This document shows, one piece after another, positions 1 through 6,695 of a DNA stretch of 15,931 nucleotides. This DNA is from CAZOSF01 sp964582415 (GTDB lineage Bacteria > Bacteroidota > Bacteroidia > Flavobacteriales > Flavobacteriaceae). Where the stretch lies: assembly GCA_964582415.1 (NCBI GenBank), contig CAZOSF010000056.1, forward strand, positions 1 to 15,931, read 5' to 3'. The notes beneath the pieces are model-generated. The model was not told the DNA's origin, made no database searches, and saw only the letters and a program-made list of their open reading frames with translations. Every line of letters starts with the position of its first letter. Positions within the stretch are counted from its first letter, which is position 1. A program made the translations under genes and the position numbers.

Positions 1-214
1 CTGGGGAAGTTACTTCCTTTAAATCCTGACCCGCACAGAAGGCCTTGCCATTTCCGGTTAAAACAATAGCTCGTACCTCCGGATTGGTTTCAGCTTCGTC
101 CAATTCTTGTTGAAGTTTCAAAGCCATTTCCCGATTGAAACTGTTGAAAACTTCTGGTCGGTTCAGGCGCAAAAAGGCCACTCCATTTTCTATATTCGTT
201 TCGATTGATGCCAT
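1..214 (-). CDS. paaG: 2-(1,2-epoxy-1,2-dihydrophenyl)acetyl-CoA isomerase PaaG, N-terminal part
   Basis: Only the first 71 codons are in the window; the gene continues past the left edge. The visible part has the crotonase (enoyl-CoA hydratase/isomerase) fold start: a first strand ending in LNRPE (residues 17-21), the NSFNREM helix start (24-30), and the FCAGQDL oxyanion/CoA loop (59-65). The AGQDL form rather than AG.D, together with NRPE..NSFN, is what known PaaG proteins have. PaaG is known to turn the ring-1,2-epoxide of phenylacetyl-CoA into oxepin-CoA in the cytoplasm. The ATG overlaps the TAA of the upstream VOC gene by one base (TAATG), which fits translational coupling and places it in the paa operon. 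The related hydratase PaaF is a less likely alternative, because the part that would separate them further is outside the window. Confidence 0.85.
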   Translation of the reverse strand, partial: MASIETNIENGVAFLRLNRPEVFNSFNREMALKLQQELDEAETNPEVRAIVLTGNGKAFCAGQDLKEVTSP

Positions 215-567
215 TAGGATAGTTTGAAAACTGGATTGTAAATAAGTCCGATGAGATTCCCCCAGGGATCCTTAACCGAAGCCACCAAAAGCGGTTCCCC
301 GACACTATGGGGCGCTTCATGTTCTGTTGCTCCGATGGATATAAGGTGGTTATAGGTCAATTGTATATCGTCAACGCCCCAATAAGAAAGTACGTTTTCC
401 CCTATCTCGACTTCCTCCGGCAGCAATCCCAATTCGTATCCGCCAACGTTAAACCCAACATAAAAAGGTTCATCGAAATAAGGTTTGGTTAGGAACGCTT
501 TGGAATACCATTCCTTTGCTTTTTCCAAATGGGGTACTTTATAGATGGTGGTTCGCAGTCCTAACAT
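214..567 (-). CDS. Small VOC-fold (glyoxalase/bleomycin-resistance-like) protein in the paa operon
   Basis: A 117-residue protein with the usual two beta-alpha-beta-beta-beta halves of the vicinal oxygen chelate superfamily: helix LEKAKEWYSKAF (14-25), the strand GGYELGLLPE (42-51), and the second-half signature VKDPWGNLIGLIYNP (98-112). Typical metal-binding members carry a His or Glu at the first strand and a Glu near the end (GLxEN). Here the corresponding places look like Tyr9 and Tyr110, and only Glu45 is clearly kept, so metal-dependent chemistry is doubtful. It starts three bases after paaD and overlaps paaG by one base, so it is co-transcribed with phenylacetate genes. It is not a component of the E. 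coli pathway. It could be a CoA-ester epimerase or thioester-handling helper, a protective protein, or a ligand-binding protein; the sequence does not decide. Confidence 0.8.
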   Translation of the reverse strand: MLGLRTTIYKVPHLEKAKEWYSKAFLTKPYFDEPFYVGFNVGGYELGLLPEEVEIGENVLSYWGVDDIQLTYNHLISIGATEHEAPHSVGEPLLVASVKDPWGNLIGLIYNPVFKLS

Positions 568-570
568 GAT

Positions 571-1071
571 TTATTTTAAACATTTGAAATAATCGAAGGG
601 CTCATGGCAATCCTCGCATTGAAATAAGGCTTTGCAGGCCGTGGAGCCAAACTGACTCACCATCTTGGTGTTCTTACTGCCACAATGCGGACATTTTACC
701 AATCGTTTTCCTCCCAAGAGTACTTCTTTATCGGCAGTCGCTTCCAACGGGGGTGCAATGCCATAGGCTTCCATCTTTTTCTTCCCTTCTTCGCTCATCC
801 AATCGGTGGTCCAAGCAGGAGAGAGCACTAATTTTACCATTGCTTCTTTTCCTTGTGCCTTAAAAGCGGCTTTAATGTCGTCGGACATCACATCCATGGC
901 TGGGCAACCCGAATAGGTTGGTGTTAATTTGATATAAATAGCGTCCTCTTTCTCCACTGCTTCCCGAATCACCCCTAAATCGATTAATGAAAGAACGGGA
1001 ATTTCAGGATCCGCAACCGATTCTAAAACAGTTAGTAATTGAGGTTCTATATAGGGTTCAGTGGTGGTCAT
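571..1071 (-). CDS. paaD: Phenylacetyl-CoA epoxidase accessory protein PaaD
   Basis: A 166-residue protein in two parts. Residues 10-90 form a MIP18/DUF59 domain with DPEIPVLSLIDLGV (21-34) and the conserved TPTYSGCPAM (50-59, Cys56). Residues 120-166 form a cysteine-rich tail with C127-x2-C130, C146, C152-x2-C155 and C164. This layout and length match PaaD. PaaD is required for phenylacetyl-CoA epoxidase activity in vivo but is not part of the purified catalytic complex; relatives of the MIP18 domain act in iron-sulfur cluster assembly, so a role in maturing the PaaE cluster or the PaaA di-iron centre is inferred. The ATG lies one base after the stop of paaC. The Cys pattern could bind zinc or an Fe-S cluster. 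Confidence 0.95.
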   Translation of the reverse strand: MTTTEPYIEPQLLTVLESVADPEIPVLSLIDLGVIREAVEKEDAIYIKLTPTYSGCPAMDVMSDDIKAAFKAQGKEAMVKLVLSPAWTTDWMSEEGKKKMEAYGIAPPLEATADKEVLLGGKRLVKCPHCGSKNTKMVSQFGSTACKALFQCEDCHEPFDYFKCLK

Positions 1072-1072
1072 C

Positions 1073-1828
1073 TTACCAATTCATATTGGGATAGGCTCTT
1101 TGCATGTATTGCATATCGGCCAAGATATACCCCATGTGTTCTGTATGCATTCCTCGCTTACCTCCTTTTTGAAAATAACTTTCTTCCGGAACATGCAAAG
1201 TTGCTTCCTTCAACAATTCTGCAACTTGAGCGTAATAATTTTCTTTGTAATCGTCCGTATTCACTGCAATACCTTCGGCGGCCAATTCCATTTCGATTTC
1301 GGACATTTCAAAAAGTTCGTTGGTATATCGCCATAAATCATTCACGGCCTCTTGCATCTTATCGTGGCTTACTTTAGTACCATCCCCTAAACGACGCACC
1401 CAATCGGAAGAAAATCGCTTATGGTAACTCACCTCCTTTATTGCTTTAGCTGCAATAGCGGCGAGGGTTTCGTCTTGACTTTGTTGTAACCGATCAATAA
1501 GCATAAAATGAAAAACATCGAATAAGAACTGTCGTCCAATAACGTATCCAAAATGCGTATTAGGCTGCTCTACCAAGAGGGTATTTCGGTATTCATGTTC
1601 CTTTCTAAGAAAAGCCACATCGTCTTCTGTCTTATAATCAACAGAAAGCTCGGCAGCATATTGAAAATAGCTTCGCGTCTGTCCAAATAAATCTAGGGCG
1701 ATATTGGTCAAGGCGATATCCGTTTCCAGATTGGGCCCATGGCCACAGAGCTCCCCTAATCGTTGCCCTAAGATCAGGTTATTATCTGCTATTCCCAGGA
1801 TATAATGATAGATTGCTTCCTTTTTCAT
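1073..1828 (-). CDS. paaC: Phenylacetyl-CoA epoxidase structural subunit PaaC
   Basis: A 251-residue protein matching PaaC over its whole length. Landmarks are LGQRLGELCGHGPNLETDIALTN near residues 20-42, ALDLFGQTRSYFQYAAEL (45-62), LLVEQPN, AAIAAKAIKEVSYHKRFS and the C-terminal GGKRGMHTEHMGYILADMQYMQRAYP. PaaC has a ferritin-like four-helix fold related to PaaA but is the non-catalytic partner that stabilises PaaA in the PaaA/PaaC core. It lies between paaB (10-base gap) and paaD (one-base gap), and the tight spacing supports one mRNA and stoichiometric expression. The start is an ATG followed by MKKEAIYHYILG, in the expected place for the family. Confidence 0.96.
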   Translation of the reverse strand: MKKEAIYHYILGIADNNLILGQRLGELCGHGPNLETDIALTNIALDLFGQTRSYFQYAAELSVDYKTEDDVAFLRKEHEYRNTLLVEQPNTHFGYVIGRQFLFDVFHFMLIDRLQQSQDETLAAIAAKAIKEVSYHKRFSSDWVRRLGDGTKVSHDKMQEAVNDLWRYTNELFEMSEIEMELAAEGIAVNTDDYKENYYAQVAELLKEATLHVPEESYFQKGGKRGMHTEHMGYILADMQYMQRAYPNMNW

Positions 1829-1838
1829 TTCTTTCGAA

Positions 1839-2123
1839 TTACATATGTTTTACCTCATCCGGCAAATCGTAGAAGGTAGGATGACGGTACACCTTATTTT
1901 GCGCGGGTTCAAATAGTTCCCCATTATCTGCTGGATTGGAAGCCGTGATGTATTTGCTTTCCACTACCCAAATGCTAACACCTTCATTTCTTCGAGTATA
2001 TACATCTCGGGCATTTTCCAATGCCATTTGTGCATCAGCTGCATGAAGGCTTCCGAAATGTCGGTGCTCCAAACCGTTTTTACTTCTTACGAAGACTTCC
2101 CATAAAGGCCATTCTTTTTTCAT
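1839..2123 (-). CDS. paaB: Phenylacetyl-CoA epoxidase subunit PaaB
   Basis: A 94-residue protein, the usual length for PaaB. It opens with KKEWPLWEVFVRSKNGLEHRHFGSLHAADAQMALENARDVYTRRNEGVSIWVV in family register: WPLWEVF (5-11), HRHFGSLHA (21-29) and the ALENARDVYTRR helix. PaaB is a small subunit thought to bridge the PaaA/PaaC core, and it is essential for activity in the E. coli complex. It is separated from paaA by 63 bases, the longest gap inside this operon, and that gap carries a heptamer repeat array (see the repeat at 2157-2184). The repeat could affect the amount of PaaB relative to PaaA. Confidence 0.96.
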   Translation of the reverse strand: MKKEWPLWEVFVRSKNGLEHRHFGSLHAADAQMALENARDVYTRRNEGVSIWVVESKYITASNPADNGELFEPAQNKVYRHPTFYDLPDEVKHM

Positions 2124-2156
2124 ACTATTCTATATTGATATTTCAGTAGCGAGTTA

Positions 2157-2184
2157 GCTCACTGCTCACCGCTCACTGTTCACT
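2157..2184. repeat. Four-unit imperfect heptamer tandem array between paaA and paaB
   Basis: Plus-strand units are GCTCACT (2157), GCTCACC (2164), GCTCACT (2171) and GTTCACT (2178); on the coding strand they read as AGTGAAC, AGTGAGC, GGTGAGC and AGTGAGC. The array fills most of the spacer between the paaA stop (2187) and the paaB ATG (2123). On the transcribed strand the last unit can pair with the bases after it: AGTGAG, loop CTAA, CTCGCT (6 bp including one G-U pair), giving a small hairpin at about 2147-2162 before paaB. No T-tract follows, so it is not a standard terminator. Confidence 0.75.
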
Positions 2185-2186
2185 TA

Positions 2187-3143
2187 TTAAATCGCTGGTT
2201 TCAATTTTCGGCTTTCTTGCTTTTCTGCATAGGCCATGGCGGCTTCACGAACCCAAGTTCCTTCTTCCCATGCACCTATACGGGCATCCATACGTTCTTT
2301 GTTACAGGGCCCGTGGCCTTTTACCACTTGCCAGAATTCTTCCCAATCGATTTCCCCAAAATCATAATGACCCCGTTCTTCATTCCATTTCAAATCGGGA
2401 TCGGGAATAGAAATACCCAAGATATCGGCCTGGGGCACGGTTTGGTCTACAAACTGTTGACGTAATTCATCATTCGTTTTGCGCTTCAGTTTCCACTTCA
2501 TGGATTGCGTGGTATGGGGAGAATCGGCATCTCGAGGTCCGAACATCATCAAACTTGGCCACCACCATCGATTCAAGGCGTCTTGTGCCATAGCTTTTTG
2601 TTCAGGGGTTCCCTTACAAAGTGTTAGCATAATCTCATATCCCTGTCGCTGATGGAAACTTTCTTCCTTGCAAATGCGCACCATCGCTCTTGCGTAAGGT
2701 CCGAAAGAAGTATTACAAAGAGCTACCTGATTGATAATCGCTGCACCATCCACCAGCCATCCAATGGCTCCGATATCGGCCCAGGTGATGGTAGGATAGT
2801 TGAAGATCGAAGAATATTTGGCCTTACCAGAATGCAATTGCTCGTAGAGTTCCTCTCTGGAGATACCAAGCGTTTCACAGGCTGAATACAAATAGAGTCC
2901 GTGACCTGCCTCATCTTGTACTTTGGCCAACAAGGCCGCCTTTCTTCGTAAGGAAGGGGCCCTGGTAATCCAATTTCCTTCGGGCAACATCCCTACCACT
3001 TCCGAGTGGGCATGCTGGGAAATTTGGCGGATATGGGTTTGCCGATATTTCTCGGGCATCCAATCCTTGGGCTCTATTTTTTCATCACGGGCAATGCGCT
3101 CCTCGAAATAGGCTTCTAAACTTTTGATTTCCTTTTCACTCAT
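2187..3143 (-). CDS. paaA: Phenylacetyl-CoA epoxidase catalytic subunit PaaA
   Basis: A 318-residue protein, the di-iron oxygenase subunit that inserts oxygen into the ring of phenylacetyl-CoA. It has a ferritin-like helical fold with two ExxH iron-ligand motifs: E78-x2-H81 in VQDEAGHGLYLYSACETLG and E161-x2-H164 in CKEESFHQRQGYE. Other family blocks are DWMPEKYRQTHIRQISQHAHSE (27-48), NWITRAPSLRRKAALLAKVQDEAG, and WWWPSLMMFGPRDADSPHT in the second half. Length and motifs agree with PaaA of E. coli (about 309 residues). It follows paaE by nine bases. The start ATG is at 3143, and there is no competing upstream start with family similarity. Electrons come from PaaE. Confidence 0.97.
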   Translation of the reverse strand: MSEKEIKSLEAYFEERIARDEKIEPKDWMPEKYRQTHIRQISQHAHSEVVGMLPEGNWITRAPSLRRKAALLAKVQDEAGHGLYLYSACETLGISREELYEQLHSGKAKYSSIFNYPTITWADIGAIGWLVDGAAIINQVALCNTSFGPYARAMVRICKEESFHQRQGYEIMLTLCKGTPEQKAMAQDALNRWWWPSLMMFGPRDADSPHTTQSMKWKLKRKTNDELRQQFVDQTVPQADILGISIPDPDLKWNEERGHYDFGEIDWEEFWQVVKGHGPCNKERMDARIGAWEEGTWVREAAMAYAEKQESRKLKPAI

Positions 3144-3152
3144 AGCTCTAAT

Positions 3153-4223
3153 TTATACGTCAAAATCAATTTTTACTTTTTCTGTTAGGGGGACCGATTG
3201 GCAGCTTAAAACAAAATGCTGGGCCACCTCATCAGGTTCCAAAGCATAGTTCACTTTCATTTCCACTTCCCCTTCCAATACCTTACACTTGCAGGTACTA
3301 CAAACCCCGCCTTTACAGGCGAAGGGCAAATCGGCACCAGCTCCAAGGGCTGCATCCAATAGGTTATCATAGTCCTTGGTCATGGTGAAATGGAATTCCT
3401 TCCCACCATCGATTAAGGTAACATCCACCCCTTGTACGTTTTGCTTCGAAAGTCGTTCAATACGCGCCTTGTCTTCTTCAGACAGACCAGAAACAAACAA
3501 TTCATAATGGATATGTTCCTTATCCACACCCGCTTTCTGCAATTCCTCCCGAATCAGGAACACCATTTCTTCTGGGCCACAAAGGAACACCTCGTTCACT
3601 GAAGTAACATCCATTAGGTTTTCAAAAATCTCCTGAAGTTTCTCCTTATCAAATCGGCCATTGAACAATTCGATATCACGGTGTTCTTGGGAGAGGAAAT
3701 AATAAATTTCAAAACGCCCAAAATATTGATTCCGAAGCTGTTCCAAGGCCTCTTTAAAGATAATGGAATTTACCGTCCGATTCAAGTAGAACAACTGAAA
3801 AGTACTGTTGGGTTCCTTTTCCAAATGTGCCCGAATCATGGAGATTACCGGAGTGATGCCGCTCCCTGCTACAAAGGCCGCGTAGGACTTTGCTTCGTTA
3901 CCACAGGATACGCCAAAGGTACCGCTGGGAGTGAGTACATCCAGAGTGTCTCCTGCCCTCAATTTTTCATTGACATACGTGGAGAAGAGTCCGCCTGGGA
4001 TTTGCTTCACCGCCACCTGCCATTCCTTTTTGAATGGGTTGGAGCAAAGGCTGTACGATCTTCGCACATCCTGACCCTCTAAGATTGCTTTTATAGTGAG
4101 GTGCTGTCCCTGCCGAAAATGGTAGTCTTTTTGCAGGTTTTCTGGAACATCAAAGGTAATTACCGAGCAGTCGGACGTTTCCTTGTGAATATCTTTTACG
4201 GTAAGGGTATGAAATGGTGCCAC
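3153..4223 (-). CDS. paaE: Phenylacetyl-CoA epoxidase reductase subunit PaaE
   Basis: A 356-residue flavo-iron-sulfur reductase that passes electrons from NAD(P)H to the PaaA di-iron site. Domains in order: FAD-binding barrel (about 1-105, with RRSYSL at 54-59), nucleotide-binding domain (about 110-235, with AGSGITP at 119-125 and FLCGPEEM), and a C-terminal plant-type [2Fe-2S] ferredoxin domain with ligands C303-x4-C308-x2-C311-x29-C341. The tail CKGGVCSTCKCKVLEGEVEM and NYALEPDE is characteristic of PaaE. The start is GTG (4221-4223): no in-frame ATG lies nearby, and the resulting N-terminus APFHTLTVKDI aligns with the MTTFHSLTV start of E. coli PaaE. It is the first gene after the promoter/operator, so the order is E-A-B-C-D rather than the A-B-C-D-E of E. 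coli. Confidence 0.96.
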   Translation of the reverse strand: MAPFHTLTVKDIHKETSDCSVITFDVPENLQKDYHFRQGQHLTIKAILEGQDVRRSYSLCSNPFKKEWQVAVKQIPGGLFSTYVNEKLRAGDTLDVLTPSGTFGVSCGNEAKSYAAFVAGSGITPVISMIRAHLEKEPNSTFQLFYLNRTVNSIIFKEALEQLRNQYFGRFEIYYFLSQEHRDIELFNGRFDKEKLQEIFENLMDVTSVNEVFLCGPEEMVFLIREELQKAGVDKEHIHYELFVSGLSEEDKARIERLSKQNVQGVDVTLIDGGKEFHFTMTKDYDNLLDAALGAGADLPFACKGGVCSTCKCKVLEGEVEMKVNYALEPDEVAQHFVLSCQSVPLTEKVKIDFDV

Positions 4224-4241
4224 AGTTCTTGGTTATATGAA

Positions 4242-4273
4242 CAAAACTAACGTTTGTTAGTTGGTTTTCCAAA
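4242..4273 (-). promoter_or_regulatory. Bacteroidota-type promoter of the paa operon
   Basis: On the minus strand a TTTG (4273-4270) is followed after exactly 20 bases by TAGTTTTG (4249-4242), a full match to the Bacteroidota/Flavobacterium -33 TTTG and -7 TAnnTTTG elements with a spacing in their known range. The -7 box ends 18 bases before the paaE GTG, so the leader would be short (about a dozen bases). The inverted repeat 4245-4262 lies within the spacer and overlaps the -7 box, which fits repression by blocking the polymerase. Confidence 0.75.
4245..4262. promoter_or_regulatory. Probable TetR/PaaR operator in the paa promoter
   Basis: AACTAACGTTTGTTAGTT is an inverted repeat with 7-bp perfect arms and a 4-base centre. 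Its inner 14 bases, CTAACGTTTGTTAG, fit CNAACGNNCGTTNG, the site reported for the phenylacetyl-CoA-responsive PaaR of Thermus thermophilus, with a single mismatch. It lies between the TetR gene and paaE and overlaps the -7 element. A palindrome of this length is usual for TetR dimers. That the neighbouring TetR protein binds here, and that phenylacetyl-CoA releases it, is inferred. Confidence 0.75.
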
Positions 4274-4283
4274 TAAAGAATTG

Positions 4284-4853
4284 TTAAACGATGCCTTTCA
4301 ACAATACTGCCGTCATGTCCCTTTTTAGGACATTCACATCCAACTTGCCTCGTTTTTGATACCATAAGTACAGGGTACGTAAGGTCGAAAGGATGGAAAA
4401 TAAAATGACTTCTGGATGTCGGGATTGTATTTCCCCTTTTTCGATTCCCTGTTTTATAATATCCCGAAAATTCTCTTCATAGGATTCCCGCATCCGCACA
4501 AATTCCTTTCGATCTGGCTCCTCCAAATGCATCCAATCATTGTTCAGGGCGGCCAATGCCTGTGATTGGTGCACGGTAATTTCGATATGCAATTCGATAA
4601 GCTGTTCGATTTGCTGAAGGGGAGATGACTTTCCGCTTCGAACCTGCTCCATTCCTCGCGTAAATTCCCGTGCCAATCCCATTACCAATACCGAAAGCAA
4701 TTCCTGTTTTCCATCGATATGATTGTACAGACTCGCTGCTTTTATTCCCAATTCCTTCGCAATATCTCGCATACTAACAGCACTGTATCCCCTTTCCTTA
4801 AACAGTTGGGATGCAATATGTATGATTTCCTCCTTACGGGTGGGTGTCTTCAT
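4284..4853 (-). CDS. TetR-family transcriptional regulator, probable repressor of the paa operon
   Basis: A 189-residue protein. The N-terminal helix-turn-helix spans about residues 5-50, with IIHIASQLFKERGYSAVSMRDIAKELGIKAASLYNHIDGKQELL; the KAASLYNHIDGK recognition helix is typical of TetR regulators near acyl-CoA catabolism genes. The C-terminal helical ligand/dimer domain has no motif that names a ligand. I chose the ATG at 4853; a TTG three codons upstream (4862) is possible but less likely. It is co-directional with and just upstream of paaE (60-base gap holding promoter and operator), so it may be partly read into the operon. No copy of the same palindrome was seen upstream of the regulator itself, so autoregulation is not evident. 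The role matches PaaR by position and by operator similarity; direct orthology is not shown. Confidence 0.88.
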   Translation of the reverse strand: MKTPTRKEEIIHIASQLFKERGYSAVSMRDIAKELGIKAASLYNHIDGKQELLSVLVMGLAREFTRGMEQVRSGKSSPLQQIEQLIELHIEITVHQSQALAALNNDWMHLEEPDRKEFVRMRESYEENFRDIIKQGIEKGEIQSRHPEVILFSILSTLRTLYLWYQKRGKLDVNVLKRDMTAVLLKGIV

Positions 4854-4925
4854 ATACCGCAAGTTACGAAAATGAAGGCAGGTAAAAAGGGGTAAAAAAG
4901 TACAATCTATCTGCCGAATAGTTGT

Positions 4926-4933
4926 TATTTTTG
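4926..4933 (+). promoter_or_regulatory. Possible -7 element upstream of the aromatic amino acid hydroxylase
   Basis: TATTTTTG is a full match to TAnnTTTG and lies six bases before the ATG at 4940. No TTTG or TTG is found 17-23 bases upstream, and the start point would fall almost on the ATG, implying a leaderless or near-leaderless mRNA. The match may therefore be chance in an AT-rich stretch. Confidence 0.3.
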
Positions 4934-4939
4934 AAGGCC

Positions 4940-6694
4940 ATGGAAACTGGATTTGAAAGTAACGAACTGATAGATAGGCTTCCTCCCCACCTGAAGCAAT
5001 ATATCAAGCCGCAACATTACGACCAATACACCCCTATCAACCAAGCGGTGTGGCGGTATGTGATGCGGAAGAATGTGGATTACCTTGGAAGGGTAGCTCA
5101 TGAAAGCTATTTGGATGGGCTGAAGCAAACGGGTATTTCCATCGATCAAATCCCCTCCATGTACGGTATGAACCGTATCCTTAAGAAAATTGGATGGGCC
5201 GCGGTTGCGGTAGACGGATTTATTCCTCCCAATGCTTTTATGGAATTCCAGGCCTATAAAATACTGGTCATTGCTAGCGATATTCGTCAGCTTGAAAATA
5301 TTGAATATACGCCGGCACCAGACATCATCCATGAAGGCGCTGGCCATGCCCCCATCATCGCCAGTCCAGATTATGCCGAGTACTTGCGTCGTTTTGGGGA
5401 AATAGGGTCCAAAGCCATTTGCAGTGCCCATGACACCGAAATGTATGAAGCCGTTCGGGAACTTTCCATATTAAAGGAAGCCGAGGGCACCCCTCACGAT
5501 AAAATCGATGCTGCCGAGAAAAAGGTGTTGAAATTGCAAGAAAGAAAAGTGGAACCCAGTGAGATTTCGCTGATACGGAACCTGCATTGGTGGACGGTCG
5601 AGTACGGGTTGGTAGGAACTACTGAAAACCCCAAAATTTATGGGGCTGGCCTACTCTCTTCCATTGGAGAAAGCGAATGGTGTATGAAAAAAGAGGTAAA
5701 AAAACTTCCCTACACCATTGATGCGGCTTACGTAGATTTTGATATCACAAAACCCCAACCGCAACTTTACGTAACTCCAGATTTCGCTTATTTACAAGAG
5801 GTGTTGGAAGAGTTTGCCAATACCATGGCAGTGCGAAAAGGGGGATGGCGTGGATTGAAGAAACTTATCGGTTCGAAACAAATTGGAACCATTGAATTAA
5901 GCACAGGGCTACAAGTTAGTGGTGTTTTCACCCGAATGATTCAAAATGAAGATAACGAAGTAGTATATTTCGAAACAGAAGGCCCAACCGCCTTAGCGTA
6001 TCGGGAAAAAGAACTAATTGGTCATGGAACCTCTCGTCATACTCATGGTTTTCGATCTCCTTTGGGTAAATTGAAAAAAATCAACTTATCTATTGAAAAT
6101 ATGGGCCCAAGAGACCTACAGGCCTATAATTTTTATGATGGTAAACCCATCTCATTTGAATTTGAAAGTGGGATTACTGTAGCCGGAACCAATGTCACCG
6201 GTATGCGAAACCTCAATGGGAAACTGATGCTTATTCAGTTTACCGATTGTTGGGTCAAGTATGGTGACGAAGTATTGTTCTCGCCAGAACAGGGAGATTT
6301 CGATATGGCCGTTGGACAGGACATTGTTTCTGCCTTTGCAGGTCCAGCCGATTACCATTCCTTCGATCTGGTGACCCATAAAGTAAGTGCCACCGAAACC
6401 ATTCGCACAAAACAAACCAAGGAAGAAAAAATACTCAATGACCTCTACAGGGAAATTCGTGCGTACCGAGAAGATAGAGCCAACAATGAAAAATTCTTAG
6501 AAGGTATTTTCACCACCCTACAAGATCAATTTCCTGACGATTGGTTGTTGCCTTTGGAGATTTATGAACTTACCGCAAAATCAACCACCCAACTATCCGA
6601 AACCATATTGGATTATTTAGAATTCCTAAAAGAACGACGACCAAAAGTAGCGCATCTAATCGATGCCGGATTGGAACTTATTGAAAAAAAATAG
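4940..6694 (+). CDS. Biopterin-dependent aromatic amino acid hydroxylase (phenylalanine 4-monooxygenase type) with long C-terminal extension
   Basis: A 584-residue protein. About residues 25-330 hold the aromatic amino acid hydroxylase fold with the 2-His-1-carboxylate iron site: PDIIHEGAGHAP gives His131 and His136, and HWWTVEYGLVG gives Glu221; GLLSSIGESEW follows as in the family. Such enzymes hydroxylate Phe (or Tyr/Trp) using O2 and a tetrahydropterin. Classical bacterial enzymes are about 260-300 residues, so roughly 250 residues are extra here: a beta-rich part (about 310-480) and a charged helical end (about 505-584). I chose ATG 4940 over a TTG at 4922. It is divergent from the TetR gene with about 86 bases between starts and is followed after one base by a rhodanese. 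Phe-to-Tyr conversion is the likeliest reaction; substrate choice among aromatic amino acids is not settled by sequence reading. Confidence 0.88.
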   Translation: METGFESNELIDRLPPHLKQYIKPQHYDQYTPINQAVWRYVMRKNVDYLGRVAHESYLDGLKQTGISIDQIPSMYGMNRILKKIGWAAVAVDGFIPPNAFMEFQAYKILVIASDIRQLENIEYTPAPDIIHEGAGHAPIIASPDYAEYLRRFGEIGSKAICSAHDTEMYEAVRELSILKEAEGTPHDKIDAAEKKVLKLQERKVEPSEISLIRNLHWWTVEYGLVGTTENPKIYGAGLLSSIGESEWCMKKEVKKLPYTIDAAYVDFDITKPQPQLYVTPDFAYLQEVLEEFANTMAVRKGGWRGLKKLIGSKQIGTIELSTGLQVSGVFTRMIQNEDNEVVYFETEGPTALAYREKELIGHGTSRHTHGFRSPLGKLKKINLSIENMGPRDLQAYNFYDGKPISFEFESGITVAGTNVTGMRNLNGKLMLIQFTDCWVKYGDEVLFSPEQGDFDMAVGQDIVSAFAGPADYHSFDLVTHKVSATETIRTKQTKEEKILNDLYREIRAYREDRANNEKFLEGIFTTLQDQFPDDWLLPLEIYELTAKSTTQLSETILDYLEFLKERRPKVAHLIDAGLELIEKK

Positions 6695-6695
6695 T

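Noticed and set aside
2157..2184. CRISPR array
   Set aside because: Units are only 7 bp, directly adjacent and without spacers; no cas gene is present.
4925..5431. Minus-strand open frame of about 168 codons
   Set aside because: It lies inside the hydroxylase gene, whose iron-site motifs are on the plus strand; no family resemblance.
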